Shown: piece after piece, positions 24,441 through 36,600 of the stretch
Numbering within the stretch: position 1 is the first letter of the stretch
Layout of the letters: each line of letters opens with the position of its first letter
From: Hermatobates lingyangjiaoensis
Lineage: Eukaryota; Arthropoda; Insecta; Hemiptera; Hermatobatidae
Assembly (NCBI GenBank): GCA_026182355.1
Contig: JAPFBL010000233.1
Span: 1,674,001 to 1,738,000 of the forward strand
DNA length: 64,000 bases
Direction of reading: 5' to 3'
Position numbers and translations under genes: made by a program
Notes under the pieces: model-generated
What the model was told of the DNA's origin: nothing
The model's input: only the letters and a program-made list of their open reading frames with translations
Database searches by the model: none

Positions 24441-25530
24441 TTAGTTATAAGTTAGTTTAGTTTCCACCTCGAGGGAATATTTTAGTACCTTGAGGCGTAG
24501 TGATAAGTTGAGTTAGTCTTGATTGTGTATTTATATGTCTTCGTTATATGTGTTCTTTAGTTAAAGTGCAACTGGTAAGGGAATTTTGAGTAACTTATCG
24601 GTAATTATCTCCGCATGTTGTTTGGGCTTTAGTTTGTCTATTACTCGTGGCCTAGGTATACCATTTTGCAGAGTAACTGTCAGAATTCGTGCTTAGATAG
24701 TTCTTTGGTCAAAGTCACATTACAATCTCGTTGACGTAAGATATCTGTTGGGTTACTTTCCGATTTATATTATCTCTGTTTTTCATCACAATATAATCGC
24801 TTGGTTGATGAAACAAATATTTTTAGATAATCATACAAGTAATACCAGCGACTTAGACGGAATGTAGTCATCTTCACGCCTCTTAAAGTTTTTAATTAAG
24901 ATATTATTCATATTTGTTCTACTTTATTTAATAAAGATATAACTTGTTAGTTTTTTGGTAAATGCAACATTATAATAGTTAAGTCGGTAAAATTATCAGT
25001 TATAGCATCTGGTTTGTAGGTTAGAATTAATAAATATATAAAAAGCGTATGAAACTTAGTTATTGTCCCTTTCACTTGTGCCTTAATAATAATACAAAAT
25101 ATAAAAAAAAAATATTTGGGATTTCAAAAATTTTGTCTCTACACAAATAATTCCTAACTTTTTTTGTTGAGACATCATTTTTAAAAAATGTGGAGATATG
25201 TGGAGACTTAAATATTAGTAAATACCACACTATAACAGATTGCACAAGTAATAAACAGTAATAGAATCTTATACAGTTCTTTAATAATAAAAAACCCATA
25301 CCTTTCTTATTTAAGGGGGACATTGAATATGATATACTCCTTATAATAGGGAAAAAGGAGATAAAAAGTAAAATTTTTTTGCAAAATTCATTAAAGTCCT
25401 TTCTGTCTGTAAAATATGACTCGAAAACAACAAAAATTAGTGCTTCATACCGGGAAATATAAATCTGACAAATTTCATTAAGTTTGTTAAATGAGGAAAA
25501 TTATGATTACAAATCATACATTCTAGATAT
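24441..25530. other. Non-coding stretch
   Basis: 24441-24900 is slightly less AT-rich and may be an unrecognised repeat. Minus-strand family B tail sequence (AGTAAATACCACA) appears at 25219-25231. No gene supported. Confidence 0.4.
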
Positions 25531-25578
25531 TACATTCTGGATAATATTACATTCTGGATAATATTACATTCTGGATAA
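25531..25578. repeat. Short tandem repeat, ~17-bp unit x3
   Basis: ATTACATTCTGGATAAT repeated three times. Confidence 0.9.
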
Positions 25579-28500
25579 ATGCCTGGTACTCGGCTAGCAA
25601 CAATGTAAACATCCCTGTAAAAATACTAGAAATGCATTTAAAAAACTTCAAACGGAGTAAATTTACTAATAACTAAAAAATAATTTTATCAATAATCACT
25701 GCATAACACTTACATAGGTAGGGATAGTTTATTTACTACAATGAAGATGACGAAATTTGAAAACAGAAAAATCTGTGAGTTAAATATAACGGTACCAATT
25801 TCCAGTAATTTCATATACATATAAAAAAAATGTTTTTTGCTTAATTTTATAATTGTTTGCTATAAATGAATATGATTGAATTTGTTTTAACAGGTATATT
25901 ACTTTTATTTCATACAATTTGTGTTTTAACAAAATCGATGAATAAATTCATCAAAGTTATGGTGTTTAAGAAAACTTTAGTTGACGGAAAATCAACATTG
26001 CCTAAATAAACTAAGAAAGAATAAAGTTCTAAGGCTGGAGGCAGTTTGAGGTTAAGAAATGAATTAGAGTTAGAGATTCCAAAGACAAACAAGGTTTGGA
26101 AGAAAAATGTTCCAATCGATAAGATGTTGTTGGTGTTCATTATATTTTTTGTACATAATTGTTAAAACTCAATATATTTTTTGAATTTTGATCTAGATAT
26201 TATTGAAATAAAAAATATTTTTCTAGAAAAAATGTACAAATGATTTAGCGAATGGTAAATATGAGTAGCTTCAATGTTTTTGATGTAGGTCATGTAGGTA
26301 ACTGCTTTCAAAAAAGAAAACGAGAGCTAGACCTTCTTAAGAGGATCTTTGACAGTTTTAAAAGCTCTCTTGTTTGATATGAAATAAGATATTCATGAGA
26401 ACATTTAGCTCCCAAATAACTAATTAGAGTGCCTGAAAAATATCCTAGACAGCTTACAAATAGTATCTGAATAACCAAAAAGCATGCGCTCTATCAGGAA
26501 GAACTATCAAAAGTTATGAGTTGATGCAGTATCTACACAGTTCAAATGACATACTTCAAAATCTATTTGAGAAATCAGGGAGTTTCAAAAGGCTTTGATA
26601 TCATTTTTGGAAGATATATACTGAGTAGAGACTCTGAAAAATGCCATAGAAGGTTTTTAAAATGTTCATTAACTGTGCAATCTGTTATTTACACATATTG
26701 GAAAAAGTATTAAGACTCTACACCAAAAAAAAAAAAAAAAATTGTATAGACTTAATACTTTCCCCAATATTTTGAAAATGTGTGTGAAAGTACAACAGCC
26801 TGGAATTGATCAGGTAAAACTTTCAAAGAAAACATGATAAAGTTAAATTTCTTCCAAGGATCAACGATAGCATTGCAAGTTCTTATGAGAGACTGGTGCT
26901 TCTAAGACAACTATGGTTACCTTATAAATTTACACGAGAGACTTGGTGGCAGTGACAGCTTTTTATGTGCATTTACCTAATTAGAATCTTTTCGGAAGGT
27001 CATAGAAACGTTTCAAGTAGCATAAAATAAAAAAAATGTTCTCAAGTGGTTCTGAGAGAGTTTTCAAAGGATATAAGAGAGCATCAGCTGAATATATTTT
27101 CCACTGTATACACGTGAGATTAAAGTGCTAAACGTCTAAACGTGCTAAAAGGTCTATGACTATTACAGATGTTGATATCTTGATGCATGTGTTCGCATAA
27201 TGCTATAGGTAACTTTCAAAAAGTACCTAAAAGACTAGATGATCTGAAGTGTTTGAAAAAGAACTGTCAAAGGATACACGACAGAGCATTGTTCACAGAT
27301 ATCCTTCAAACTGTACTCTAAAAAAAAAAAAAAAAAAAACTAGGAAAGGCTACACACAAAGAACACATGTAAGCCGCACGCAAAGTAAAAATATGGCAAT
27401 CCTATATTGTAAAACTGAAAATGCAAGAAGTGTGAGTGATGCATATATATATCAAACATTGAAAAGTACAAACAGTTTTGTGCAGTTTCTTAAAATCTGG
27501 TAGAGCACTTTCATAAAAGTTATAATCCGTAATAAAAATGTTTGCAACATGTGTACTGTGTACTCCAAGATTAATCTCTCCATTGGACACCTTGATCAGA
27601 GTTTTCATTATGCAGATGAAGTCGAACAACTGTCATTTTCATGACTAAAATCATAAATAATAAACCTTTTAGTTATGATATAATTTTTATATAACTTATT
27701 TTTATCGTTTGCCGTAATTGTGTATGTTGTATTAGACTTGACCCTATAATAATTTTTGAATTTTTTTTTATGTTACTATTGCTATAAACATATCAATAGA
27801 TAACTAAATAAACATATAGTTACAATCAAGCACCTCTATATAACCATATATTTGTATTAATAAATAAGTTTACATTATTCTATATTCCTTTAAATGAGTA
27901 CAAATTTGCATATATTGTATATACTTACATTCTAACAACAAATGGAAATACAACATAAAGGCTACAATCAATAGTACTAAACTTGTTCAATTTAGGAATA
28001 AATTTCAGAATGGTAGAATCAATAGTTTTAAGGCAGATGACTTGACTGTCTCATATACATGGTCACAGACAACAATATAAACAATTTTTTGACAGGACTA
28101 TTATAGTGAAGTTTCATCTAAACTAAACTGAAACCCCGAACTAAATCAATTCATTTTAAACAAATTCACAGTATTATTGAAATAGGCCAAAAAGTTTTTT
28201 TTTTTTTAAAAAGCTTCTGGTGGATTGGAACGTTGTATTGTAAATGTAAAAGAACGTTTTTTAACAAGGCAATTAAATCAATCAATTGAAAAAGTGAATA
28301 CCTTTCTATTGGAATGATTTTTATTAAAAAATTCTTTCACTTAACTATTGTCATTTTTTTATATTTATTTCTCAGTCTCTTGAAATACTCTTTTGTTTAG
28401 AAAATTAGAAAAAAAAAGCAATTTAATGAAATTACTTTTCCTGATCGATATAAATTTAGAAAAAAAAATACTTATGTTGCATTCTGTTTTGAGGGTAGAA

Positions 28501-29240
28501 TTGGTAAGACAAATAATATAAATATTATTAAACATTGAATTTCGAATATCATCAAACAGAAAGGATTGCAAAAATTGTTGTCATAAAATTAAGTTCTATA
28601 CGACGTCGCCATTCTGACTTGAAACATTGTACAGTTGTACAATAATGCAACTTTAGTAGATATGTATGAAGCAAATCTGGAGTGATCTACACTCAACTGT
28701 ATCGAATTTAACAACATTAAATTCAATTAAGTTTGGTTGCTAAATTTTTCAAATTATAACAAAAGTATAATAGATATAATTCTTTGGAAGAATTTATAAT
28801 CGTTTAGAAGGTACAATTTATGAATAACTGTACCTTCTAATGTAATACCAAAAAATTAAAGGTAATATTATTAAAATTTAATTCACGCTTTTATGAAAAT
28901 AATCTGGAGGGTCACAATATGTACCAGACAAGAAGCTACTACCAAGAAGTTGCTAAAAAAAATTTGATTCGTAAAAGTCACTGGAAAATATTATAAATCC
29001 TTACAAAGGGAGTGAGAAATATCAACAAATGACATTTGATGGATCAACGATACGTAAACTACAGTTGAAACATCTACATACGTTTGCTTTGGTTAACATT
29101 TCTAATAATAATAAAACCTTAATTCAGTGGAAATAATATGAATTTTAATTTTTTTATAATAATTTGCACTTTTACTGAGACATACTATGTATTACCATAT
29201 TTGATAATAATATTGTTAAAATACTAAATAGTTTATTTGT
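25579..29240. other. AT-rich non-coding stretch
   Basis: No supported gene. A frame at 25910-26140 (minus) is open for 76 codons but the opposite strand is equally ambiguous. 26300-27300 has repeated words (TCAAAG, AGAG, TGAGAG) that suggest a very old tandem array. A-runs at 26727 and 27321; a small inverted repeat AGAAGGTACA at 28806-28842. Confidence 0.4.
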
Positions 29241-29420
29241 TTGTTTGTTCGTTTTCCAACGCCCACACTTATAAGGAGGCTTTCATTCTTCTAGGGGTAA
29301 AAATTGTAGCTCATTTATTATTTAGCACCCATTTTTAGTAATGGGAGAGCCACATTACCTGTTGATTCTACATTGGGAGTCCTAAATGTTACCTCACTGA
29401 AGCGTGTTTAGAATAGGGGA
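29241..29420 (-). mobile_element. SINE fragment with tail type B
   Basis: Minus strand: tail B (AATGGGTGCTAAATAATAAA region) and the start of the central domain (TAGAATCAACAGGTAATGTG). The element stops where the 33-bp tandem begins, inside the GATCCCTACTC motif. Confidence 0.8.
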
Positions 29421-29505
29421 TCTTTTGAGGTTTTGTGTATTCAGAATAGGGGATCTTTTGAGGTATTGTGTATTCAGAATAGGGGATCTTTTGAGGTTTT
29501 GATAG
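29411..29505. repeat. 33-bp tandem repeat x3 grown from a SINE edge
   Basis: GAATAGGGGATCTTTTGAGG followed by TTTTGTGTATTCA, starting at 29411, 29444 and 29477. The first GGGGATCTTT is the SINE's own sequence. Confidence 0.92.
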
Positions 29506-29514
29506 TTGAAGTTT

Positions 29515-29790
29515 TCAGTGAATTTTATGTGTTACCTTCTACAACGCTAGCTTTGTAAATTTTTAATAGTGTTTTGTGCAATGTATAGTTGTGAATCTTT
29601 TCTATATGCAAAATCTTGCAAGTTGAATTATTTCATTCGAAAAATTTATTAAGAAATGGATAAAACGTCTTCGCTTGTAAAATAGTGTTGAAATTGTTCA
29701 GGTTTCCGACTTCTCCATCTTTCAGAGGTGATCTAAATCTTTACATTGCATTTTACGCAACTCTTATTTACTCTAAAGCTATTATACAAG
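29515..29790 (+). repeat. Dispersed repeat H, copy 1
   Basis: Shares with 34990-35290 the ordered words TGTTACCTTC, AACAGTCTTTTGCG/GTTTTGTGCAATGTAT, AAATCTTGCAAGTTG, ATTAAGAAATGGAT and GTTGAAATTGTTC. Same orientation, diverged, no ORF. Confidence 0.6.
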
Positions 29791-30713
29791 GTAAGATAAA
29801 TTGTTAAATTTTTAATGTAATTTACATTTAACACTGTGATACTGGTCATATACATGACAATAAATTTTGTTTTATTTATCTTTTTTTATAATCATACTAT
29901 GTTTAAGATGTTAAGAAAATGGATATATACACATTTTATGATTAAATTTTTTTCTTGATAAGTAATACAATAATTAACAATAAGTTAATTAATTAATTAA
30001 CAACTTGAGTTTAACAATTGAGTTAAACTACGCAAAAAAAATCATCTTTACTGGTTAACAATAGCAAAGGAAAACATTTGGTTTGTTTTATATTGTAACT
30101 ATCTATTGTTAAATACTTTTTTCTCATAAATGATGAACTTATTTATTGCTCATATCTATAATTTTTACTCATAAGTCATTGTTTTAAATAATAGAAATTG
30201 GTATTCGAGAAGAAGAAGGTCCTTCTTGATTAAGCATTCCTTGTTTTATGTTAAACAGTCATCTAACATAGTTTGCCTGTTATTGTTTCGTTCAGTAGTT
30301 GAACACTTCATTCAGTTAGACATTGTATCTATGATATTTCATTGTTCCTTTGTCATTTGGTTTAATAAAATATATATGTCTTAGCTAGCCACAATCTAAA
30401 TGACTGCAGTTTGATCAGTATTTTTTCAAAGTAAAATAATTGACAAATGTTTTACGCAAATCACGATAAAAACTACAAAACATTAAAAATATATTCGGTT
30501 TTAATGATTATAATGTATTGGTTTGAACCAGTTTAATAATATTCATTTTTAGGTGTTTTCTATCCTTTGCTCGTTTTGAATAAATTTGGTACTCTTTTCC
30601 TGGTACCCTTATAAAATTTCAATCCGTTGAACAGAATGTTTTGTAAAAAATAAATAATATAAAATTATATAGTTTAGTGCTTTCTATACTATTCGAAAAA
30701 TACATCTTTCTTA

Positions 30714-31061
30714 CTTCATTTTAATATAGGTTAGGTTGCAGTGGTAGTCCCACAAGGGAACACACGTAGGCCAAGCATTGGCCCTTTGTGATACCACACA
30801 ATGAAGATTGATTCTACAGTGGGAGTCCTAAATTTTGCCTAACTCAAATGTATTAAGAGTAGGGATCTTTAACGAGTACCTGACATCGTACAGGCTCAGG
30901 ACCGACGGTTTAACGTCCTTCTCCGAGGGACGACGTGCTCAGATTTATTCACCTCCCGCGTAAATAAATCCAGGGCCAGGTGAGGATTGAACCCCGGTCC
31001 TATCAGTTTAGAGGTGAGCACGTAACCACTGAGCTAGCGTGGCCCCCTTCATTTTAATATA
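30714..31061 (-). mobile_element. Full-length SINE, tail A, with perfect 15-bp target-site duplication
   Basis: The element occupies 30729-31046 (318 bp) on the minus strand. It is bracketed by direct repeats CTTCATTTTAATATA at 30714-30728 and 31047-31061, the signature of LINE-style target-primed insertion. The head begins GGGGCCACGCTAGCTCAGTG (A box), with B box GTTCAATCCTC. The central domain is intact, and the tail ends CCACTGCAACCTAACC. The intact duplication makes it the youngest or best-preserved insertion here. Confidence 0.95.
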
Positions 31062-32745
31062 ATTTAGTAACAATAATAAAATAATATTTTTGTTCTGCAC
31101 AAAAACTAATGCTACAGTTTTCAAGGTTCCGTAAGCTCATTTGTTATTGCAGGTTGTATTCTTTGATGATTGTCACATTGGTTTCTTTTTTTTTTTTTGC
31201 GAATACCACATAATCCATAAGTCATGGTACACGCATGAGGAATCTTAGCACTACTCCGTAATAACGAATCAGTCATATGGGAAGTAATGTCAAGTGAAGT
31301 ATCAAGTGAAGTCAAGTGAATGTATCGTAAAATTCATTCATCTCAAGCAGATTCAGAAGTCAAATGCTCTCATTACTCGGTCAAAACTTGAATTATTCTT
31401 CGTACTATAAAAAAAGAAAAAATAAATTGTTATTTTTAACAATTTATAAGTATATAATTATAACGTGAATAATTCACGTTAAAAAACGTGAATTATTCGT
31501 AAATTGAGATACAATTTTATTTCCCTTATTGATTTTTCTACTTAAATATCTTTTAAATAAGAATTAAGAATACCCGAATTTAAGTCATTTCTATTGGTTT
31601 GTTAATGATGTCATTCATAACAAATAGAAGTTAGACAAACATAGTTAACAATATTTTCTTTTTATTTTTTTCTGTAATCATTCAAAATGGTAAAAAAATT
31701 TATATTTTTGTGTTAAAACCAGTTTAATTTGCCATCAAGTTTCTGAAAGATTGAGTGTGGGTACTATGAGAGCAGTCAATATTGAATTGAAATACAGAGT
31801 AACATCAAAGTAAATATGGTAGTACTTCCCAGGAAAAAGCGACCAAATTGAGACCACAGACCCTCTTGAATCCAGTTCTCGATATTTTCAAAGGCGAAAT
31901 ATCTTGCATATGTTTTTCATTTACTTTTAAATCTTCTTATATTTGGTGGAAATAATATTCAATGGTAATAAATAATTATGAAACTTTGCATTTAAGAAAA
32001 ACTATTTAGTTATACTAATGCAAGAATATTCGAAAATTATTGTTTGATGATATTCGATAAAATTAAATAATCATTTCACTTTGAAAAGAAAAAATATTTA
32101 TTATAAGATATAATAGGATAGTAGTAGTATGAATTTTTGTTCCAAGCAAGCTAACTTAAGTCGTTTTGAGTGTGAACACTAAACGTTAAAATATCTGTTT
32201 TTGACATACGTTTCTGAAGTTGTTGAGAGTTTGCTTCTCTGAACTCCTTAATGATGTAAGTAACAACAATACATTTATTCGTCCCTCATAGAAATACCTC
32301 CCTCCCACCGATTTCATGTTAACAATGTAACTAGTTTTAATCATTGTTTCTAGGAGTGCAAGGCACTTAAGAATTATTAATATCTTACAAACTCACAATA
32401 ATGGCATAATGCTATGATACAAAGATGGCAATATTAATTTCATTATGCAGTAATATGTAAAATTACTATACAACAAGAATTCTAGCTTGGTTAAACCTGA
32501 TAAAATTGATGTATCTACAACAAATGGAAAAAAATCCTTATTTTTGATTATCTAAGTGTTTGATAATACTTTACTACAAACTTTGCGATAGGTACATTAA
32601 AATTTAACTTGATTGTGAACAAGTCTGATGTTAACTTATCTTACAATACAGTAGAGTACGAGAAACAGATATTTGTGCTATTGTTTTCTTTAGTGAAGAA
32701 GATAAATAATTTTACATTCATCCTCTATTAAGGACAAATAAAAAG
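31062..32745. other. AT-rich non-coding stretch
   Basis: A palindrome AATTCACGTTAAAAAACGTG lies at 31471-31490. No gene supported. Confidence 0.5.
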
Positions 32746-33034
32746 TTATACTACACTACAACGACTATAATTTTTGGACACTTTGAGGATTTTTTGGTCA
32801 AAAATCCTCAAAACTTCGCTCTCTCTTCCGACAATTCAAAAATTTATATTTTCATTATAAAGGCTTACACATAGTTTTGTGTAATGTTTTTAACTGTTAT
32901 GTTTTATTCAGTTAAAACCTACTGTTGTTAACTCCTACACTAGGTGTAACGCATGACAATGAAAATATAAATCTTCGAAACGCTGAATACAGAGTAATGT
33001 TTTTGACAATTTTAGTTGTTATAGTGTAGTATAA
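32746..33034. mobile_element. Foldback element E1
   Basis: Ends TTATACTACACTACAACGAC and TAGTTGTTATAGTGTAGTATAA are inverted copies. The arms carry ATTTATATTTTCATTAT on the left, and ATGAAAATATAAATCTTCGA then AACGCTG on the right. The interior (32870-32960) is unrelated spacer. Confidence 0.75.
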
Positions 33035-33367
33035 ATAATTTTACTTATGTCATTAAAAATGATAGCATCCATTATACCAATAAATTATGAAAGGATATTT
33101 CAAATGAATGTTGTCCAAAAATATGATGTCTAAATTACTACTATGTTTAAAATATAAATATGGTTCACGTTTTTACAAAAAAAAAATCGATATCTATAAT
33201 GTTTTCTTGATTGCAATCTGTGAACTTTTTGATATGTATATATTAACTGCTTGTTTGTAATTCACCTTATCTTTTTACAGTATAGTCAAATAAAAACGGT
33301 TTTGAACAACGTAACGCCAAATTTAATGTGTCTTTAAAAAAATTGTGGTTCTATAAATATATACAAA

Positions 33368-33369
33368 AG

Positions 33370-33400
<31 letters not shown>
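33368..33400. repeat. (TA)n tract
   Basis: Directly abuts foldback A3. Confidence 0.95.
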
Positions 33401-33404
<4 letters not shown>

Positions 33405-33549
33405 CAAACCACAATAAAAAGTAAGGAAAAAAAGACTAAGATCTTTCAACCATAACAAGCGGTTTTCGTTAGAGTCTAACGAAAACTGCTTGTTACAGTT
33501 GAAAGATGTTAGTCTTTTTTTTTTACATATTTTATTGTGTTTTGATCAT
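33400..33549. mobile_element. Foldback element A3, short form
   Basis: Outer GATCAAACCACAATAAAAAG and GTGTTTTGATCAT. The arms meet directly at AGAGTCTAACGAAAAC, so the central part (CTGA and spacer) is lost. The 3' flank carries the family leader in reverse (ATTGTTATTTCACG, GTGAAATCTTG). Confidence 0.85.
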
Positions 33550-33649
33550 TGATTGTTATTTCACGTATTTATTGTGAAATCTTGTTACATATATATGTAT
33601 ATATATACACCATATATGCAACAGATTCAATAATATATAGGCCGTTTGA

Positions 33650-33870
33650 TAAAATAGGTGTGTTACATAATCGGTATTAGGTCAACTTTCTAGGTTTAAA
33701 AATCAAACTCTCGTTGCCAACGTTTCGGTTTTATTTTAAAATCTTTTTCATAGGCCTACACTGTTTGTCTCCAACTGTACTTCGTAACTGTACTTGTTGT
33801 CCCTATCTCTACTCTCCTGATGACGGTTCATTCAAAACTTAGAGACTGTATGTGTGTTCGTATCTTTACT
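33650..33870 (-). mobile_element. Family D repeat, copy 2, with F-type end
   Basis: Minus strand GGCCTATGAAAAAGATTTTA, then AAACCGAAACGTTGG. The adjoining plus-strand TCTCCTGATGACGGTTCATT...TTAGAGACTG resembles 39300-39350 (F). In F, CTCT upstream can pair with AGAG downstream as helix I. Confidence 0.55.
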
Positions 33871-34103
33871 AGGTGTTGATAGTTTTCTGTGAAACGTATA
33901 TTAATATATATAAACTAATTGCAATTCTGGATGTTGATGTCAATCTAGATATTTGCTTTTTACTTTCGTCCATTATTAAAACTATTAATACAAAACGTTA
34001 CCTTCAATATAATAGTTGCCACCTCCGTTATATTAAGATGACTATCCTGAAGAACTTCTCATTACTTTGTTCATTTTCTATTAAGCACCAGTAAAAATTA
34101 ATA

Positions 34104-34310
34104 ATACACTACACAACTAATATTGCTGAACTGTTTAAGGGTTTTCTGATCAAAAACTCAACTCTGCCTTCCAATTTTCGAAAATTTATATTTTCATTAT
34201 TAAAGCTATCTTGATAATGAAAATGTAAATTTTCAAAACGTCGGAAGACAGAGTTGAGTTTTTGGCCAGACAACCCTCAAAAAGTCCAACAACATTAGTT
34301 GTGTAGTACA
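34104..34310. mobile_element. Foldback element E2
   Basis: Ends ACTACACAACTAATATTG and ATTAGTTGTGTAGTAC are inverted. The arms contain AAAAACTCAACTCTG and its complement, and meet around 34195-34215. The right arm has TTGATAATGAAAATGTAAAT then TTTCAAAACGTC, related to E1. Confidence 0.8.
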
Positions 34311-34989
34311 TTCGTATTACTGATTATTAACCAAATCTGTAGCAATCTACAATGCCGTAGATTCTACCTTAATCAGGTGATTTCTAACTTTCCTAAATTT
34401 AAAATGTCTAATTTAATTGCCAGTCATGTTGTACCTGTCGAAATACTTTACCAGCATCCACCTGGAAAGGATGGTTGTCATCTAAATTTTTCACTACGCC
34501 TTCCTTTTCTTGCGTCCATAAACTCAGCATTGTCATTAAATTACTAATTCCTTTAACCTCTTGCCACCTCTACCTTCTATTTTCTGTAAGAGTAACTCTT
34601 ATTTTATACCATAAACCTCCTAATATCAAACTATTTTTTTTTTCATTAAACTTCTTTATATTCATGAAGTCATGAAAACGGCACAGTTGTAAAACTTTTC
34701 TGATTATCAAAACCAATTCATATTTAACTTTCAAACTTAACAATGATACTATATTAAATCTCTTCAAAATACTTAAATGTCTTGTAGTTAACAATTTAGT
34801 TGAACTAGTTCGATACTTATTATGTTAGTTTGGCTTTCAATAAGTTTTTGGCTCCGTACTGATTTACACAAACCTACCGTCAGCCATCGTAGCGACGTAC
34901 TCACTACCCTATTCTTTTTTTTTTTCTGTTTTAAAACGATCTATGCTTAAATCCTGAAATACAACCTTGCTAATACTACCAATGTTACC
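34311..34989. other. AT-rich non-coding stretch
   Basis: Overlapping short frames at 34299-34794 lack coding signals. Confidence 0.45.
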
Positions 34990-35290
34990 TAAAGAGGTTT
35001 TTAACGAATTTAAATGTTACCTTCCACAATGTTAGTTTTTAGATATTTTGTTAACAGTCTTTTGCGTAAAGTATAAAGGCGCATCATTCTTGCATGCAAA
35101 AGATGATAAATCTTACAAGTTGCATTGTTTCATTTTTATAGTATAAGTTCCATTAAGAAATGGATATTACGTCATAGTATGTAAAATAATGTTGGCATCG
35201 TTCGAAAAGGTTCTTGACTTTGTTCTTCAAGAAGAAGTCATCTAAATTTGTGTATTTTATATTTACACGTTAATTTTGGGGACATGCTTA
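34990..35290 (+). repeat. Dispersed repeat H, copy 2
   Basis: Partner of 29515-29790, same orientation; see shared words there. Confidence 0.6.
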
Positions 35291-35899
35291 GGAACATTTC
35301 CTAGAACCTAATAAGATTCTAAGCTTGTATTACTCTTATATTTTAGGCTTATATTCTCGCCTTTAAAGTACAACTTTTCAAAAACTCACTCTGCATCTAT
35401 AACTGTCTTTTGTTTGTTTTTTTTCGGTCTTTCGCTCTCCCCCCTCCCTCATCATAATTTCCCTCACACATAGAGGTCTCATTCTAGCTTAATACTCGTT
35501 ATATTTGCTAGTGTTTAGCCTTCTTTTGTGTATGAAGTCATGAAAATTTATTCCAGTTTTATAGTGTGTTTACTTATATTAAAGTTGTGTTTTGGTCACT
35601 TCAGAAATTTTTAAATCTAGTAATAGTATTCATTCTACTAGAAAAGAGTTTTGTATCCTTGAGCGTGCGTAATGTAATGATTCGTGCAAAGAATAAAGCA
35701 TCGATGATTGTTTAGGATGCATTTTGTGCGAAATATTTAATAGAGACATCAAAAATGCAGTCACTATTGAAATGTCGTGTCATGAGTAGCTGTGCGCAGC
35801 TAAAAAGTCTCATAAAGTCAACGTAAGCCCCTTAAATTTAGATGATACGGTTCAGTAAGTTTGAATTGCAGGGCTACAGTAAATCAATCAAGGTCAGTA

Positions 35900-36600
35900 G
35901 AAAATTTTAGCTTCCTACAACAGCTGTATGACATGTCTTATATGTCTGCAGGAACTGCATGGGACACCTTACTAGCTACAGTGAGTCCAACAGCTGCAGG
36001 ACACTGACAGACTAGCAAAGTTATGTATTTTGCATTGGAATGAAAAAGCAGTTGGAAGATAAAGAATTTTATGATAGTTGTTTTTTAGCATTGAGAGGTC
36101 CATAATGAGAGGCCACATAAAATAATTGACCATCAGCAAGATTAATCCAAAGGTGTATTTGATTCCTTAATATCTGATTTGTGCAAGAAAGCGCTCTATG
36201 GACCATCCGTGTTTCAATTATCAATAGTCAATTGTAGCACGTATCTCAATATGCTGGAAAACTGGTTTATAAATAACTTGCGTGAAGGCAACCTAACGAC
36301 TTGATTTCCAAATAAGACGAGGCACAACAGCACAGGTGTCTCGAGTTTGGAAAGTATCTGAACACAAGACAGGCAGACTGGTGGACTTGAGTGCCTAAGT
36401 AAGATGAGCATGTTCTTATGTCCTGGCCTTCAAAGTCTCCAGATTTTTCACCCTGCAGTTTCATTTGTCTGGGCTTGTTGAGAGACTAGTCTATGTACCT
36501 CCCGTCCAACAGACGTAAATGCTCTGCAAACCCGAATAACAGAACCTCCTTCCACCATCGGCAAAGCAATACTGAAACTCCTTTAGCAAGAATAAAATCG
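35900..36600 (+). pseudogene. Tc1/mariner-type (IS630-like) DDE transposase pseudogene
   Basis: A clean stretch at 36184-36297 reads KKALYGPSVF, then STYLNMLENWF and NLREGN, matching the region before the second catalytic aspartate in this group. In a shifted frame (36315-36392) DEAQQHRCLEFGKYLNT corresponds to the D-G-A-x-x-H motif. Further on (36419-36478) WPSKSPDFSPCSFICLG corresponds to W-P-x-R-S-P-D-L-x-P-x-D-F-F-L-W-G. Frameshifts and stops separate the blocks, and the last motif has lost residues, so it cannot be functional. The left part (35900-36180) is only weakly recognisable. Terminal repeats were not found. Confidence 0.75.

Noticed and set aside
25910..26140. 76-codon minus frame, and on the plus strand a peptide KVMVFKKTLVDGKSTLP resembling an arrestin start
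   Set aside because: The plus-strand similarity stops at a TAA after a few residues and the following sequence has no arrestin motif; the minus frame has no family signature.
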